Assembly: GCA_036844765.1 (NCBI GenBank)
Contig: DAIUFE010000012.1
Location: 1 to 38,099 of the forward strand
Source of the DNA: Thermocaproicibacter sp036844765
GTDB lineage: Bacteria; Bacillota; Clostridia; Oscillospirales; Acutalibacteraceae
DNA length: 38,099 nucleotides
Direction: 5' to 3'
The position numbers were made by a program, and so were the translations under genes. Of the stretch, positions 29,758 to 38,099 are shown one piece after another; positions within the stretch are counted from its first letter, which is position 1, and each line of letters opens with the position of its first letter. The notes below the pieces were generated by a model. The model searched no databases. It was not told the DNA's origin and saw only the letters and a program-made list of their open reading frames with translations.

Positions 29758-31878
29758 TTATCCCTCGGCGCCGCCCTCGTAGCAGAAATCGATCCGCCCG
29801 CTCGCCACGTCCGCCGAGACGGCGCGGACGCGCAGCGTATTTCCGATGGTCAGCCTGTTTCCGGTCTTGGAATCCACCTGCGAGAGGACGCCGTCAAACT
29901 GGTAATCGGCGCCAGGGAAAGTCTCCATCGGGACGAAACCTTCCACGGTGTTTTCCAGCTCCACAAACACGCCGTGCTGGGTCACGCCGCTGATCACGCC
30001 CTCGTAGGATTCGCCGATATGGTGGGTCATATACTCCGCCATATAGCAGTCTTCCGCGCTGCGCTCGGCACTCATGGCGCGCACCTCCGCGTCGGACGAC
30101 ATCTTCGCCGCCTCGACCGCGAAGGGAGCATACCGCTCGGCCAGCTTTGACACGTCCTTCACCCCGACGGCCGCGGAGAGGATGCGGTGGATGGCCGTAT
30201 CCGGATAGCGCCGGATCGGCGAAGTGAAGTGGCAGTAATCCGCCAGCGCAAGGCCGAAGTGGCCCACGGGATTCACATCGTAGCGGGCCTTCGCCATGGT
30301 GCGCAGCAGCTGGTGGGAGATGACCTTCTGCGCGGGGGTTCCGGTCGCCTGGCTGAGGATGTCGGCAAAATCGGCCGGCTGGACCCCCTCCCTGCCCTTG
30401 AGCGGCTTGGAATCGAGGCCCACCGCGTCGACCAGCTGGATCAGCGTCTTCACGCGGTCGGGGTTCGGCTGCTCGTGGATGCGGTAGACGAACGGCAGGC
30501 CGGCGCTCTTGGCCAGCTTTGCCGCCGCCTGGTTGGCGGTGATCATCAGGTACTCGATCATCTGCTCGGCCTCGCCGCTCCTGTGCGGATGCACGTCGAT
30601 GCAGACGCCGTCTTCGTCGAGCGTGAACTCCGGCTCGGTGCTCTCCAGCTCGACGACGCCGGCTTTCCGGAACTGCGTCTTCAGGATCCCGGCGAGCTCC
30701 CTCGCAGCGTCGAGCGACGAGAGGACCGGCGCGTATTTTTCCCTGAGGGCGGCGTCGGCCGTGCCGTCGAACAGGCTGTTGACCTCGGAATAGACCCCGC
30801 GCACCTTGGAGCGGATCACGGTCTTGCGAAACTGGTACGAGAGGATGTTTCCCTCCCGGTCGAGATCCACCAGGGCAGAGAACGTCAGTTTGTCCTGTCC
30901 CGCGTTCAGCGAGCAGGCGCCGTTGGAAAGCGCCTCCGGCAGCATCGGCACCACGCGGTCCGCAAAATAGACGGAGGTGCCGCGGCTGCGCGCCTCAAGG
31001 TCCAGCGGCCCTCCCTCGCGGATATAATGGGAGACGTCCGCAATATGCACGCCGAGGCGGTACCCGTTCTCCGTCCGGCTGACGGAGACCGCGTCGTCCA
31101 GGTCCTTCGCGCCCGCGCCGTCGATTGTGCAGATGGGAAGGTCACGCAGGTCCAGCCGGCCCTGCAGGTCGGCGTCCGTGACCGGGCGGGACGCGGCGGC
31201 CTCCGCCTCTTCCAGAGCTTCCGGCGAAAAACCGGGACGGATCCCGTTCTGGTCCAGGATAGCGTCGGCGCAGATCTTCGCGCTGCCGGCCCGGCCGTAA
31301 ATCTTGACGATCTCCGCCTCCAGCTCCGAGGAATGGGGCCTGCGGCGGATCTTGGCCTGGACCTTGTCGCCCTCTTTGGCCTGCAGCTCACCCTTTTTCG
31401 CCACGGGGATCGCGAAGCGGACGGCGATGTCCGCATCCAGCAGCAGAACGCCATTTTCCGTCTTCAGCGTGCCCGTGGTCAGCCGGTTCGACTTTTCGGT
31501 GACGAGGTCGACCTCCGCGCTTTTTCCCCGCGGGCTCTCCTGGACATGGCCCAGCTGCACCCGGTCGCCGATAAACGCGTTCCTGAGCTTGTCGGCGTGG
31601 ATGAACAGGTCATCGCCCCCGTCCTCCGGGCGGGCAAAGGCAAACCCGCGCGAATAGGAAATGATGGTGGCTTCCAGCGAACCGTTTTTCTGCGGCAGAT
31701 GGACGCGCTTCTTTTTGCTGACGGTGACTTTTCCGTCCTGCTCCAGCCGGTCGAGCGACTGGAAAAACGCTTTCTTCTCCGAGCGCCGGACCTTCAGCTC
31801 TTTGAGCAGGTCCCGGATATGCAGGCTCTGCGGCGAGCCCTCAAGGCATTTTAGGATCTCTCCCTGAAACTCTTTCAA
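29758..31878 (-). CDS. rnr: Ribonuclease R
   Basis: This 706-residue 3'-5' exoribonuclease degrades structured RNA. Domains in order: N-terminal helix-turn-helix (about 1-60, HIRDLLKELKVRRSEKKAFF), cold-shock domains (with AFARPEDGGDDLFIHADKL), the RNB catalytic domain with its Asp cluster in ICTIDGAGAKDLDDAVSV, and a C-terminal S1 domain (YEGVISGVTQHGVFVELE). I chose TTG 31878 because GGAGGAAG lies just upstream; the frame extends 13 codons further but without a ribosome-binding site. It follows secG, the usual arrangement, separated by a hairpin at 31921-31944. Confidence 0.94.
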   Translation of the reverse strand: MKEFQGEILKCLEGSPQSLHIRDLLKELKVRRSEKKAFFQSLDRLEQDGKVTVSKKKRVHLPQKNGSLEATIISYSRGFAFARPEDGGDDLFIHADKLRNAFIGDRVQLGHVQESPRGKSAEVDLVTEKSNRLTTGTLKTENGVLLLDADIAVRFAIPVAKKGELQAKEGDKVQAKIRRRPHSSELEAEIVKIYGRAGSAKICADAILDQNGIRPGFSPEALEEAEAAASRPVTDADLQGRLDLRDLPICTIDGAGAKDLDDAVSVSRTENGYRLGVHIADVSHYIREGGPLDLEARSRGTSVYFADRVVPMLPEALSNGACSLNAGQDKLTFSALVDLDREGNILSYQFRKTVIRSKVRGVYSEVNSLFDGTADAALREKYAPVLSSLDAARELAGILKTQFRKAGVVELESTEPEFTLDEDGVCIDVHPHRSGEAEQMIEYLMITANQAAAKLAKSAGLPFVYRIHEQPNPDRVKTLIQLVDAVGLDSKPLKGREGVQPADFADILSQATGTPAQKVISHQLLRTMAKARYDVNPVGHFGLALADYCHFTSPIRRYPDTAIHRILSAAVGVKDVSKLAERYAPFAVEAAKMSSDAEVRAMSAERSAEDCYMAEYMTHHIGESYEGVISGVTQHGVFVELENTVEGFVPMETFPGADYQFDGVLSQVDSKTGNRLTIGNTLRVRAVSADVASGRIDFCYEGGAEG

Positions 31879-31920
31879 TGGCTTCCTCCAAAATTCGATG
31901 TATTTTGTTCGATACAAGAA

Positions 31921-31944
31921 GCGCCCCGCTTTTCAGCGGGGCGC
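31921..31944 (-). terminator. Hairpin between secG and rnr
   Basis: GCGCCCCGCT (31921-31930) pairs perfectly with AGCGGGGCGC (31935-31944). On the minus strand TTCTTGT follows. It begins 13 bases after the secG stop and may lower transcription into rnr. Confidence 0.6.
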
Positions 31945-31957
31945 GAAAAGTGCGTTT

Positions 31958-32209
31958 CTACTTCAAAAAGAAGAACATATAAGCGTTGATGAGGATGACG
32001 AGCACGAAAAAGCCCACCGCTATGAATTTCGTCCACCGGGCCAGGAAAGCGTCGACGGACCGCGCCTGGTTTTTCGCCAGGAACGTATCCGCCCCGCCCG
32101 TGACAACCCCCACGTTCTGCTCGTGCCCTTCCTGAAGCAGCACGATGATCGTCATGGCGACGGAAAAGATCATTAAAATAATTCCGAAAATGATTTCACC
32201 CGCTGACAC
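31958..32209 (-). CDS. secG: Preprotein translocase subunit SecG
   Basis: This 83-residue membrane protein is the small subunit of the SecYEG channel. Two hydrophobic helices (IIFGIILMIFSVAMTIIVLLQEG and FIAVGFFVLVILINAYMFF) flank a Gly-rich loop (GVVTGGADTFLAKN), which is the SecG pattern. The start is GTG 32209 with GGAGGGG ahead; a longer frame has no better site. rnr follows. Confidence 0.93.
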   Translation of the reverse strand: MSAGEIIFGIILMIFSVAMTIIVLLQEGHEQNVGVVTGGADTFLAKNQARSVDAFLARWTKFIAVGFFVLVILINAYMFFFLK

Positions 32210-32251
32210 AGAAACCCCTCCAAATAAGCGGCACAAAATAAGGCTGTTGTA

Positions 32252-32280
32252 AGCATACCACAGAATTCTGTTTTTTGCAA
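32252..32280 (-). promoter_or_regulatory. Promoter of secG
   Basis: On the minus strand TTGCAA (32280-32275) and TATGCT (32257-32252) are 17 bp apart, with TGG ahead of the -10. Confidence 0.65.
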
Positions 32281-32385
32281 GGCTTTTCTGAAATCCCGGG
32301 ACGCACTGACCGAATATCCGCGCAAAACGCGGAAAAGATAAAGGACGGATAGAAAAGCGTACGCGTTTGCCGCTTATCCTGTCCC

Positions 32386-32416
32386 GCCGGGGAAAAGCCG
32401 ATGGCTTTTCCCCGGC
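32386..32416. terminator. Hairpin after parC
   Basis: GCCGGGGAAAAGCC (32386-32399) pairs perfectly with GGCTTTTCCCCGGC (32403-32416) across a three-base loop, 12 bases after the parC stop. T-rich sequence follows only on the plus strand (GTTTTGCGGTTTT), so termination of parC is likely but not certain. Confidence 0.6.
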
Positions 32417-32427
32417 GTTTTGCGGTT

Positions 32428-34665
32428 TTACGGCTGCTTCAGCGTGAGCTGATCGCCCTCCGTCTCCTCCGGCGAGGGAAGCGCGCCCGAAGCGGGGATC
32501 TTTCTGCGGTACCGCTCCGGCTTTTTTAACATCCCCTCTTCATACGGCACCGCACCCGTCAGGCGCGCGTTCCGGCGCAGCGTCATCACGGCCACGCCCT
32601 GGGCGCTGCGCGTCGCCTTCGCCGGGATCGCGCCGGTGTGGACCAGCAGCATCCGCCCCGCGGAGGATGTGAGCAGGTACTCGCAGTCCCGGGAGAGCTG
32701 GCCGGCGGCGACGAGCGGGGATTTGCCCCCGTAGGCCCCAACCAGCCTGCGGCGGTTCGTCTTCGTGCGGTAAGCCGCAAGGTCCACCTTGGCGGCCTTG
32801 CCGTTTTCAAAAAAGAACAGCAGATAGCCTTGATAATCGGTCGTGACTGCCATGAAGACGGCGTTCTCCCCCTCCTCCATGCCGAGCCTGGCCGGGAGAT
32901 ACTCCCCCAGCACGCTGGCCTTTGCGTCGGGGAAATCGGCCGCCCTCGCCTTGTACACCGTGCAGCGGTCCGTGAAGAACAGCAGCTCGGCGGAGTTGAC
33001 GCTCTCCTCCTGACGGACGACGGCGTCGCCCTCCTTGAGCTTCTGCTCGCCGCTCATGCGCAGCGACTGGGGCGTGATCTTCTTGAAATAACCGTCCCGG
33101 GTGAAAAACAGGTTGACGGGATAATCTGGGATTTCCTCCTCGGGCGGCTCCTTCCGCTCGTCCTCGTAGAGCAGCGCCGAGCGGCGCGGCTTGCCGTAGG
33201 TGCGGGCGACCTCGTCCAGCTCGGAAAGGATGATCCCGCGGATCTCCGCGTCGCTGCCGAGAACCTTCTCGAGGCCGCCGATCGCCCGCTCGATCTGCCC
33301 GGTCTCCTGCGTGCGCCGGAGGATATACTCGCGGTTCAGGTGGCGCAGCTTGATCTCCGCGACATATTCGGCCTGCGCGCGGTCGATGCCGAAGCCGATC
33401 ATCAGGTTGGGGACGACCTCGGCCTCCTCCTCGGTGCGGCGGATCACGGCGACGGCCTTGTCGATATCCAGCAGAATCGCCCGCAGCCCCTGCAGCAGGT
33501 GGAGCTTTTCCCGCAGGTTTTTGAGGTCGAAGGCGGTGCGGCGGCGCACGCAGCCCATGCGGAACGAGGTCCATTCGCGCAGCAGTTCCCGCACGCCCAT
33601 CACGCGGGGCGCGCCGCCGACCAGCACGTTGAAGTTGCAGGCGAAGCTGTCCTCGAGCGGCGTCATGCGGAACAGGCGCTGCATCAGGCGTTCGGGGTCG
33701 GCCCCGCGCTTGAGGTCGATGGTGATCTTGAGCCCGGCGAGGCCCGTTTCGTCGCGGACGTCGGAGATTTCTCGGATCTTTCCCTGACGGACCAGTTCGA
33801 CGATCTTCTCGACGATGGCTTCGATGGTCGTGGTCGGCGGGATCTGGGTGACGTCGATGCAGTTGGCTGCGCGGTCGTAGGAATAGCGCGCGCGCACCCG
33901 CACGGAACCGCGGCCGGTGCGGCAGATTTTCTCGAATTCCGCCCGGTTGTAGAGGATCTGCCCGCCGCCCGGGAAATCCGGGGCGGGCAGCGTGGAAAGG
34001 ATGTCGTGCTCCGGGTCCCGGATGCAGGCCGCGGCGGTCCGGCAGACCTCCGCCAGGTTGAACGGGCAGATGGAGCTCGCCATGCCCACGGCGATGCCGG
34101 TGTTCGCGTTGACCAGGACGGCCGGGAAAGTGGTCGGGAACAGCGTCGGCTCTTGGGTGGTGCTGTCGTAATTGTCGACGAAATCGACGGTGTCCTTGCC
34201 GATGTCGCGGAACAGTTCCCGGCAGATCGGGTCCAGGCGGGCCTCGGTGTAGCGCGAGGCGGCGCAGGCCATGTCCCGCGAATAGAATTTTCCGAAGTTG
34301 CCCTTGGAATCCACGTACGGGTGCAGCAGCGCCTCGTACCCGCGGCTCAGGCGGACCATGGTGTCGTAGATGGCCGCCTCGCCGTGCGGGTTGAGCTTCA
34401 TGGTCTGGCCCACGATGTTGGAGCTTTTGGTGCGCGCCCCGCCCAGCAGGCCCATTTGGTACATGGTGTAAAGCAGTTTGCGGTGCGAGGGCTTGAAGCC
34501 GTCAATCTCGGGGATGGCGCGCGAAAGGATCACGCTCACGGCGTAGGGCATATAGTTGGTCTCGAGCGTGTCGGTGATCGGCTGCTCCACGACGGCGCCC
34601 GCGCCCTTGATCACGCCGTGCGCCTGCGGCGCGCGGGCGGGCCGTCCTCCGGATTTCTTTCTCAT
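32428..34665 (-). CDS. parC: DNA topoisomerase IV subunit A (ParC/GyrA-like)
   Basis: This 745-residue protein cuts and rejoins DNA with ParE to separate daughter chromosomes. The winged-helix domain has the catalytic Tyr139 in AASRYTEARL and FKPSHRKLLYTMY before it. A long coiled-coil tower (LRHLNREYILRRTQE) and a partial C-terminal beta-propeller (FFTRDGYFKKI, MAVTTDYQGYLLFFFENGKA) follow. In the quinolone region, the motif reads NPHGEAAIYDTM: the Ser that helps bind quinolones in GyrA/ParC (HPHGDS) is Ala97 here, and Asp is Glu96. ATG 34665 lies 41 bases after parE, in the same operon. I call it topoisomerase IV rather than gyrase from its divergent ParE partner. Confidence 0.9.
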   Translation of the reverse strand: MRKKSGGRPARAPQAHGVIKGAGAVVEQPITDTLETNYMPYAVSVILSRAIPEIDGFKPSHRKLLYTMYQMGLLGGARTKSSNIVGQTMKLNPHGEAAIYDTMVRLSRGYEALLHPYVDSKGNFGKFYSRDMACAASRYTEARLDPICRELFRDIGKDTVDFVDNYDSTTQEPTLFPTTFPAVLVNANTGIAVGMASSICPFNLAEVCRTAAACIRDPEHDILSTLPAPDFPGGGQILYNRAEFEKICRTGRGSVRVRARYSYDRAANCIDVTQIPPTTTIEAIVEKIVELVRQGKIREISDVRDETGLAGLKITIDLKRGADPERLMQRLFRMTPLEDSFACNFNVLVGGAPRVMGVRELLREWTSFRMGCVRRRTAFDLKNLREKLHLLQGLRAILLDIDKAVAVIRRTEEEAEVVPNLMIGFGIDRAQAEYVAEIKLRHLNREYILRRTQETGQIERAIGGLEKVLGSDAEIRGIILSELDEVARTYGKPRRSALLYEDERKEPPEEEIPDYPVNLFFTRDGYFKKITPQSLRMSGEQKLKEGDAVVRQEESVNSAELLFFTDRCTVYKARAADFPDAKASVLGEYLPARLGMEEGENAVFMAVTTDYQGYLLFFFENGKAAKVDLAAYRTKTNRRRLVGAYGGKSPLVAAGQLSRDCEYLLTSSAGRMLLVHTGAIPAKATRSAQGVAVMTLRRNARLTGAVPYEEGMLKKPERYRRKIPASGALPSPEETEGDQLTLKQP

Positions 34666-34706
34666 TCTTTTCAGTCCCTAAACTTGATGATGCGGCGCGG
34701 AGCCGC

Positions 34707-36686
34707 TCAGCTCAGATCGGCCAGCTCCATGTAATTCCGGCCGTTCTCCGCGATGAATTCCTTGCGGCCGGCGAGGTTATCGCCCAACAGCAGGTCGAAC
34801 ACGCGGGCCGTCCGCTCCGCCTGGGCGGGCATTACGCGCACAAGCCGGCGCGAGGCCGGGTTCATGGTGGTCAGGTTCATCATGTCCGGTTCGTTTTCCC
34901 CCAGCCCCTTCGACCGCTGGATGGTGTACTTCCGGTCCTTCAGGCGGCCGAGGAACTCGTCCTTCTCTTTTTCCGTATAAGCGAAATAGGTGTCGTCGCC
35001 CGACCGGATCTCAAACAGCGGGGATTCCGCGATGAAGACTCTGCCGGCCTCGATCAGCGCCGGGGTCAGGCGGTAGAGCATGGTCAGCAGCAGCGTGCGG
35101 ATCTGGTATCCGTCGACGTCGGCGTCGGTGCAGAGGATGATCTTGCTCCAGCGCAGCGACTTCATGTCGAAGGAGGAAAGATCGCGGTTGGCCTTCGACT
35201 TCACCTGCACGCCGCAGCCGAGCACCCGGATGAGGTCGGTGATGATGTCGTTCTTGAAGATGCGGTCGTAATCCGCCTTGAGGCAGTTGAGGATCTTCCC
35301 GCGGATGGGCATGATGGCCTGGAAATTCGGGTCGCGCGCCTGCTTGCACGCCCCGAGGGCGGAATCGCCCTCCACGATGAAGATCTCGCGCTCGGCGGGG
35401 TCGCGGCTGCGGCAGTCGACGAACTTGGCGACCCGGCTCGCGAGGTCCATCGCGCCGGTCAGCTTTTTCTTGAGGCTCAGCCGGGTCCGTTCGGCGTCCT
35501 CGCGGCTGCGCTTGTTGACCAGCACCTGCGCCGCGATCTTCTCCGCGTCCAGCGGGTTCTCGATGAAATAGACCTCGAGCTGGTGGCGCAGGAACTCGGT
35601 GATCGCCTCCTGGATGCCCCGGTTTGTGATGGCCTTTTTCGTCTGGTTCTCATACGACGTCCGGTTGGAAAAGGAGGAGAGGATCAGGATCAGGCAGTCC
35701 TGCACGTCGTTGAACGTGATGCGGCTTTCGTTCTTGTTGTATTTGTTCGCCTGCTTGAGGTAGGAGTCGATCTGCGACACAAAGGCGCTGCGCGCCGCCT
35801 TTTCGGGCGCGCCGCCGTGCTCCAGCCAGCTGGAGTTGTGGTAATACTCGACGGCCGGGTTCCGGTTGGAAAAGGCCACCGCCGCGCTGATCTTGACGTT
35901 GTACTCGGGCTTGTCCGCCCGGTCGCGGGCCTTGCGCTCCGCCTGCCAGAACTGCACGGGGGTCAGCGCGTCGTCGCCCGCGATCTCCCTCGCGTGGTCG
36001 GCGATGCCCTCGCGGTACAGGAATTCCGACGTCTCGAAGCCCGTCTCGGTCTGGTTGCGGAACCGGAACGTCAGCCCCGGGTTCACGATCGCCTGCCGCC
36101 GGAGGGTGTCGGCGTAATATTCCGCCGGCACGTCGATCTCCGTAAAAACCTGCAGATCGGGCTTCCAGCGGATTTTCGTTCCCGTATCCCGGCCGGAGTA
36201 CGGCTCCTTTTTCAGGCCGCCGACGTTCGCGCCGTGCTCGAAGCGGAGCGTGTAGCGCATCCCGTCGCGGCGGACGTCGACGTCCATATATTCCGAAGCG
36301 TACTGCGTGGAGCACAGGCCCAGGCCGTTGAGGCCGAGGGAATATTCATAGCTTTCGTCGGCGGCGTTGTTGTATTTGCCGCCGGCGTACAGCTCGCAGA
36401 ACACCAGCTCCCAGTTGTACCGCTGCTCCTTATGGTTGAACTCGACCGGGATGCCGCGGCCGTGGTCCTCCACCTCCACCGAATGATCCGCGTAGCGCGT
36501 CACGGCGATCTGCCGGCCGAAGCCCTCGCGCGCCTCGTCGATGGAATTCGAGATGATCTCGAAGATGGAATGCTCGCACCCCTCGAGGCCGTCGGAGCCG
36601 AAGATCACCGCCGGGCGCCGGCGGACGCGGTCCGCGCCCTTCAGGGCGGAGATGCTTTCGTTCCCGTATTCTCGTTTCAAAGCCAA
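34707..36686 (-). CDS. parE: DNA topoisomerase IV subunit B (ParE/GyrB-like)
   Basis: This 659-residue ATPase subunit works with ParC. The GHKL ATP-binding domain has EIISNSIDEAREG, VEDHGRGIP and the lid region SLGLNGLGLCSTQYAS. The Toprim domain has EGDSALGACKQARDPNFQA and CTDADVDGYQIR, which hold the Glu and the Asp pair that bind Mg2+; GyrB would have EGDSAGG and DADVDGAHIR, so this is the divergent clostridial type. The C-terminus has YTIQRSKGLGENEPDMM. The start is TTG 36686 with GGAAGGAC ahead. parC follows. Confidence 0.9.
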   Translation of the reverse strand: MALKREYGNESISALKGADRVRRRPAVIFGSDGLEGCEHSIFEIISNSIDEAREGFGRQIAVTRYADHSVEVEDHGRGIPVEFNHKEQRYNWELVFCELYAGGKYNNAADESYEYSLGLNGLGLCSTQYASEYMDVDVRRDGMRYTLRFEHGANVGGLKKEPYSGRDTGTKIRWKPDLQVFTEIDVPAEYYADTLRRQAIVNPGLTFRFRNQTETGFETSEFLYREGIADHAREIAGDDALTPVQFWQAERKARDRADKPEYNVKISAAVAFSNRNPAVEYYHNSSWLEHGGAPEKAARSAFVSQIDSYLKQANKYNKNESRITFNDVQDCLILILSSFSNRTSYENQTKKAITNRGIQEAITEFLRHQLEVYFIENPLDAEKIAAQVLVNKRSREDAERTRLSLKKKLTGAMDLASRVAKFVDCRSRDPAEREIFIVEGDSALGACKQARDPNFQAIMPIRGKILNCLKADYDRIFKNDIITDLIRVLGCGVQVKSKANRDLSSFDMKSLRWSKIILCTDADVDGYQIRTLLLTMLYRLTPALIEAGRVFIAESPLFEIRSGDDTYFAYTEKEKDEFLGRLKDRKYTIQRSKGLGENEPDMMNLTTMNPASRRLVRVMPAQAERTARVFDLLLGDNLAGRKEFIAENGRNYMELADLS

Positions 36687-36730
36687 GGCCGTCCTTCCAA
36701 GAAAGATGTAAGCCGGAAAATGCGCGCAAC

Positions 36731-36760
36731 AAAAAGGGAATGTCCACGCATTCCCTTTTT
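36731..36760 (-). terminator. Terminator of ftsH
   Basis: AAAAAGGGAATG (36731-36742) pairs perfectly with CATTCCCTTTTT (36749-36760). It starts at the ftsH stop codon and ends in a T-tract on the minus strand, separating ftsH from parE. Confidence 0.85.
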
Positions 36761-38099
36761 CAGGACTGGGCCGGCTGCGGATTTCCCGCCGGCGGCAAAG
36801 GCGTCTGCAGCTTGGCTTCCCCGCGCATCAGCTCCTCGAACTCGTCGCCGTTCATCTTCTCGTTTTCGTACAGGCGCGCCGCGATCAGATGCAGCTTATC
36901 CATATGCGCCTTGAGGATGGCTTCCGTGCGTTTGTACGCCTCGGTGATCAGGCGCTTGACCTCGCGGTCGATCGCGTAGGACGTCTCTTCCGAATAATCG
37001 CGGATATGTCCCATGTCGCGCCCGAGGAACGGCTCGCTTTCGTCCCGGCCATAGGTGATGGGGCCGAGCTCGTCGGACATCCCGTATTTCGTGACCATGC
37101 TGTGCGCGACCTTCGTCGCCTTTTCAATGTCGTTGGAGGCGCCGGTCGAGATATCGTCGAGCGTGAGCGCCTCGGAGACGCGGCCGCCCAGCATCACGAC
37201 CAGGCTCTCCGCCATCTCCTTGCGGGTCCGGTAGGAGCGGTCCTCCACGGGGATCTGCATCGTGTAGCCGCCCGCCATGCCGCGCGGGATAATCGAGATC
37301 TGGTGCACGGGGTCCTGCGTGGGGCAGTAATAGGTGGCGACGGCGTGCCCGGCCTCGTGATAGGCCGTCAGCTTCTTCTCCTTCTCCGTCATCACGTGGC
37401 TCTTCTTCTCCGTGCCCACGACGACCTTGATGGTCGCCTCCTCAATCTCTTCCATGGTGATGGCCCTGCGGTGCCTGCGGGCCGCAAGCAGGGCGGACTC
37501 GTTCAGAAGGTTCTCGAGGTCGGCGCCGGTGAAGCCCGCCGTCGACTTCGCGATGGTCTGCAGGTCCACGTTCGGCGCGAGAGGTTTGTTTCGCGCATGG
37601 ACCTTGAGGATCGCCTCGCGCCCGCGGACGTCCGGATACCCAACCATCACCTGCCGGTCGAAACGGCCGGGGCGCATCAGCGCGGGGTCGAGGATATCCG
37701 GCCGGTTGGTGGCGGCGATCATGATCACGCCCTCGTTCGCGCCGAAGCCGTCCATCTCCACCAGCAGCTGGTTCAGCGTCTGCTCGCGCTCGTCGTGCCC
37801 GCCGCCCAGACCGGCGCCGCGCTGGCGGCCGACGGCGTCGATCTCGTCAATAAAGATGATGCAGGGCGAATTCTTCTTCGCCTGCTCGAACAGGTCGCGC
37901 ACGCGCGAAGCGCCCACGCCGACGAACATCTCGACAAAATCGGAGCCCGAGATCGAGAAGAACGGCACGCCGGCTTCGCCCGCGACGGCCCGGGCCAGCA
38001 GCGTCTTGCCGGTGCCCGGAGGGCCGACGAGCAGCACGCCCTTCGGGATGCGCGCGCCCAGCTCGTTGTACCGGCGCGGGTTTTTCAGGAACTCCACAA
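36760..38099 (-). CDS. ftsH: ATP-dependent zinc metalloprotease FtsH (N-terminus outside window)
   Basis: The last 446 codons or so of this membrane protease are present; the N-terminal membrane segments lie beyond the window edge. The AAA+ domain has Walker A GPPGTGKTLLARAVAGEAG, the pore motif FVEMFVGVGASRVRDLF, Walker B IIFIDEIDAVGRQRG and the second region of homology ATNRPDILDPALMRPGRFDRQ. The peptidase has the zinc site HEAGH in AYHEAGHAVATYY. The C-terminus is helical (LHLIAARLYENEKMNGDEFEELMRG, a family-typical end). FtsH degrades membrane and short-lived regulatory proteins. Confidence 0.96.
   Translation of the reverse strand, partial: VEFLKNPRRYNELGARIPKGVLLVGPPGTGKTLLARAVAGEAGVPFFSISGSDFVEMFVGVGASRVRDLFEQAKKNSPCIIFIDEIDAVGRQRGAGLGGGHDEREQTLNQLLVEMDGFGANEGVIMIAATNRPDILDPALMRPGRFDRQVMVGYPDVRGREAILKVHARNKPLAPNVDLQTIAKSTAGFTGADLENLLNESALLAARRHRRAITMEEIEEATIKVVVGTEKKSHVMTEKEKKLTAYHEAGHAVATYYCPTQDPVHQISIIPRGMAGGYTMQIPVEDRSYRTRKEMAESLVVMLGGRVSEALTLDDISTGASNDIEKATKVAHSMVTKYGMSDELGPITYGRDESEPFLGRDMGHIRDYSEETSYAIDREVKRLITEAYKRTEAILKAHMDKLHLIAARLYENEKMNGDEFEELMRGEAKLQTPLPPAGNPQPAQS

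Noticed and set aside
32638..34734. 698-codon plus-strand frame over parC
   Set aside because: It is antisense to a clear topoisomerase gene; composition and lack of motifs mark it as a shadow.

Overview
The window comes from a GC-rich, endospore-forming, probably motile Gram-positive anaerobe of class Clostridia, most likely Oscillospiraceae/Ruminococcaceae-like. The evidence is spoIVB next to spo0A, bofA next to a DUF2508 gene, motAB, lipoprotein signals with Gram-positive Shine-Dalgarno sites, a clostridial-type topoisomerase IV pair, a membrane pyrophosphatase and sugar-ABC/LacI gene organisation. No rRNA, tRNA, CRISPR array, phage or transposase gene was seen.

Layout. 1-6030: the end of a LacI-type repressor, then a sugar operon (lipoprotein binding protein, two permeases, FGGY kinase) with a perfect operator-like palindrome upstream. 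6068-8134: a Sir2 deacylase and a secreted CAP-domain protein with an unusual cysteine repeat, both on the minus strand. 8421-10744: an OmpR-type two-component system with 11-bp-phased direct repeats ahead of its promoter. 10913-16465: a MacA/MacB-like exporter split into adaptor, permease, lipoprotein and ATPase genes, followed by a Big-domain secreted protein. 16554-18902: an H+-pumping pyrophosphatase. 18941-19243: a small XRE regulator. 19350-21105: motA-motB. 21297-23287: a nickel-handling operon (DUF3842, CooT-like, hypA, hypB) behind a long structured leader. 23586-25715: spoIVB and spo0A. 26311-28745: a GH51 arabinofuranosidase and an AraC regulator. 29083-32280: secG, rnr, DUF2508 and bofA, with a candidate sigma-E promoter before DUF2508-bofA. 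32386-38099: topoisomerase IV (parE, parC) and the beginning-truncated ftsH, all on the minus strand.

Three points stand out. The Spo0A at the canonical spoIVB-spo0A locus has intact DNA-binding sequence, but its receiver has Asn at the phosphoacceptor position and Ala at the invariant Lys, so it looks unable to be phosphorylated. A roughly 101-bp palindromic repeat occurs three times (4266, 23291, 26191) with covarying stem bases; two copies, in opposite orientation, bracket spoIVB-spo0A. The nickel operon joins an uncharacterised family (DUF3842) to known nickel chaperones, without hydrogenase genes nearby.

All calls rest on reading the sequence and on remembered family motifs; no database search or folding program was run. 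Promoters, operators and terminators are pattern matches.
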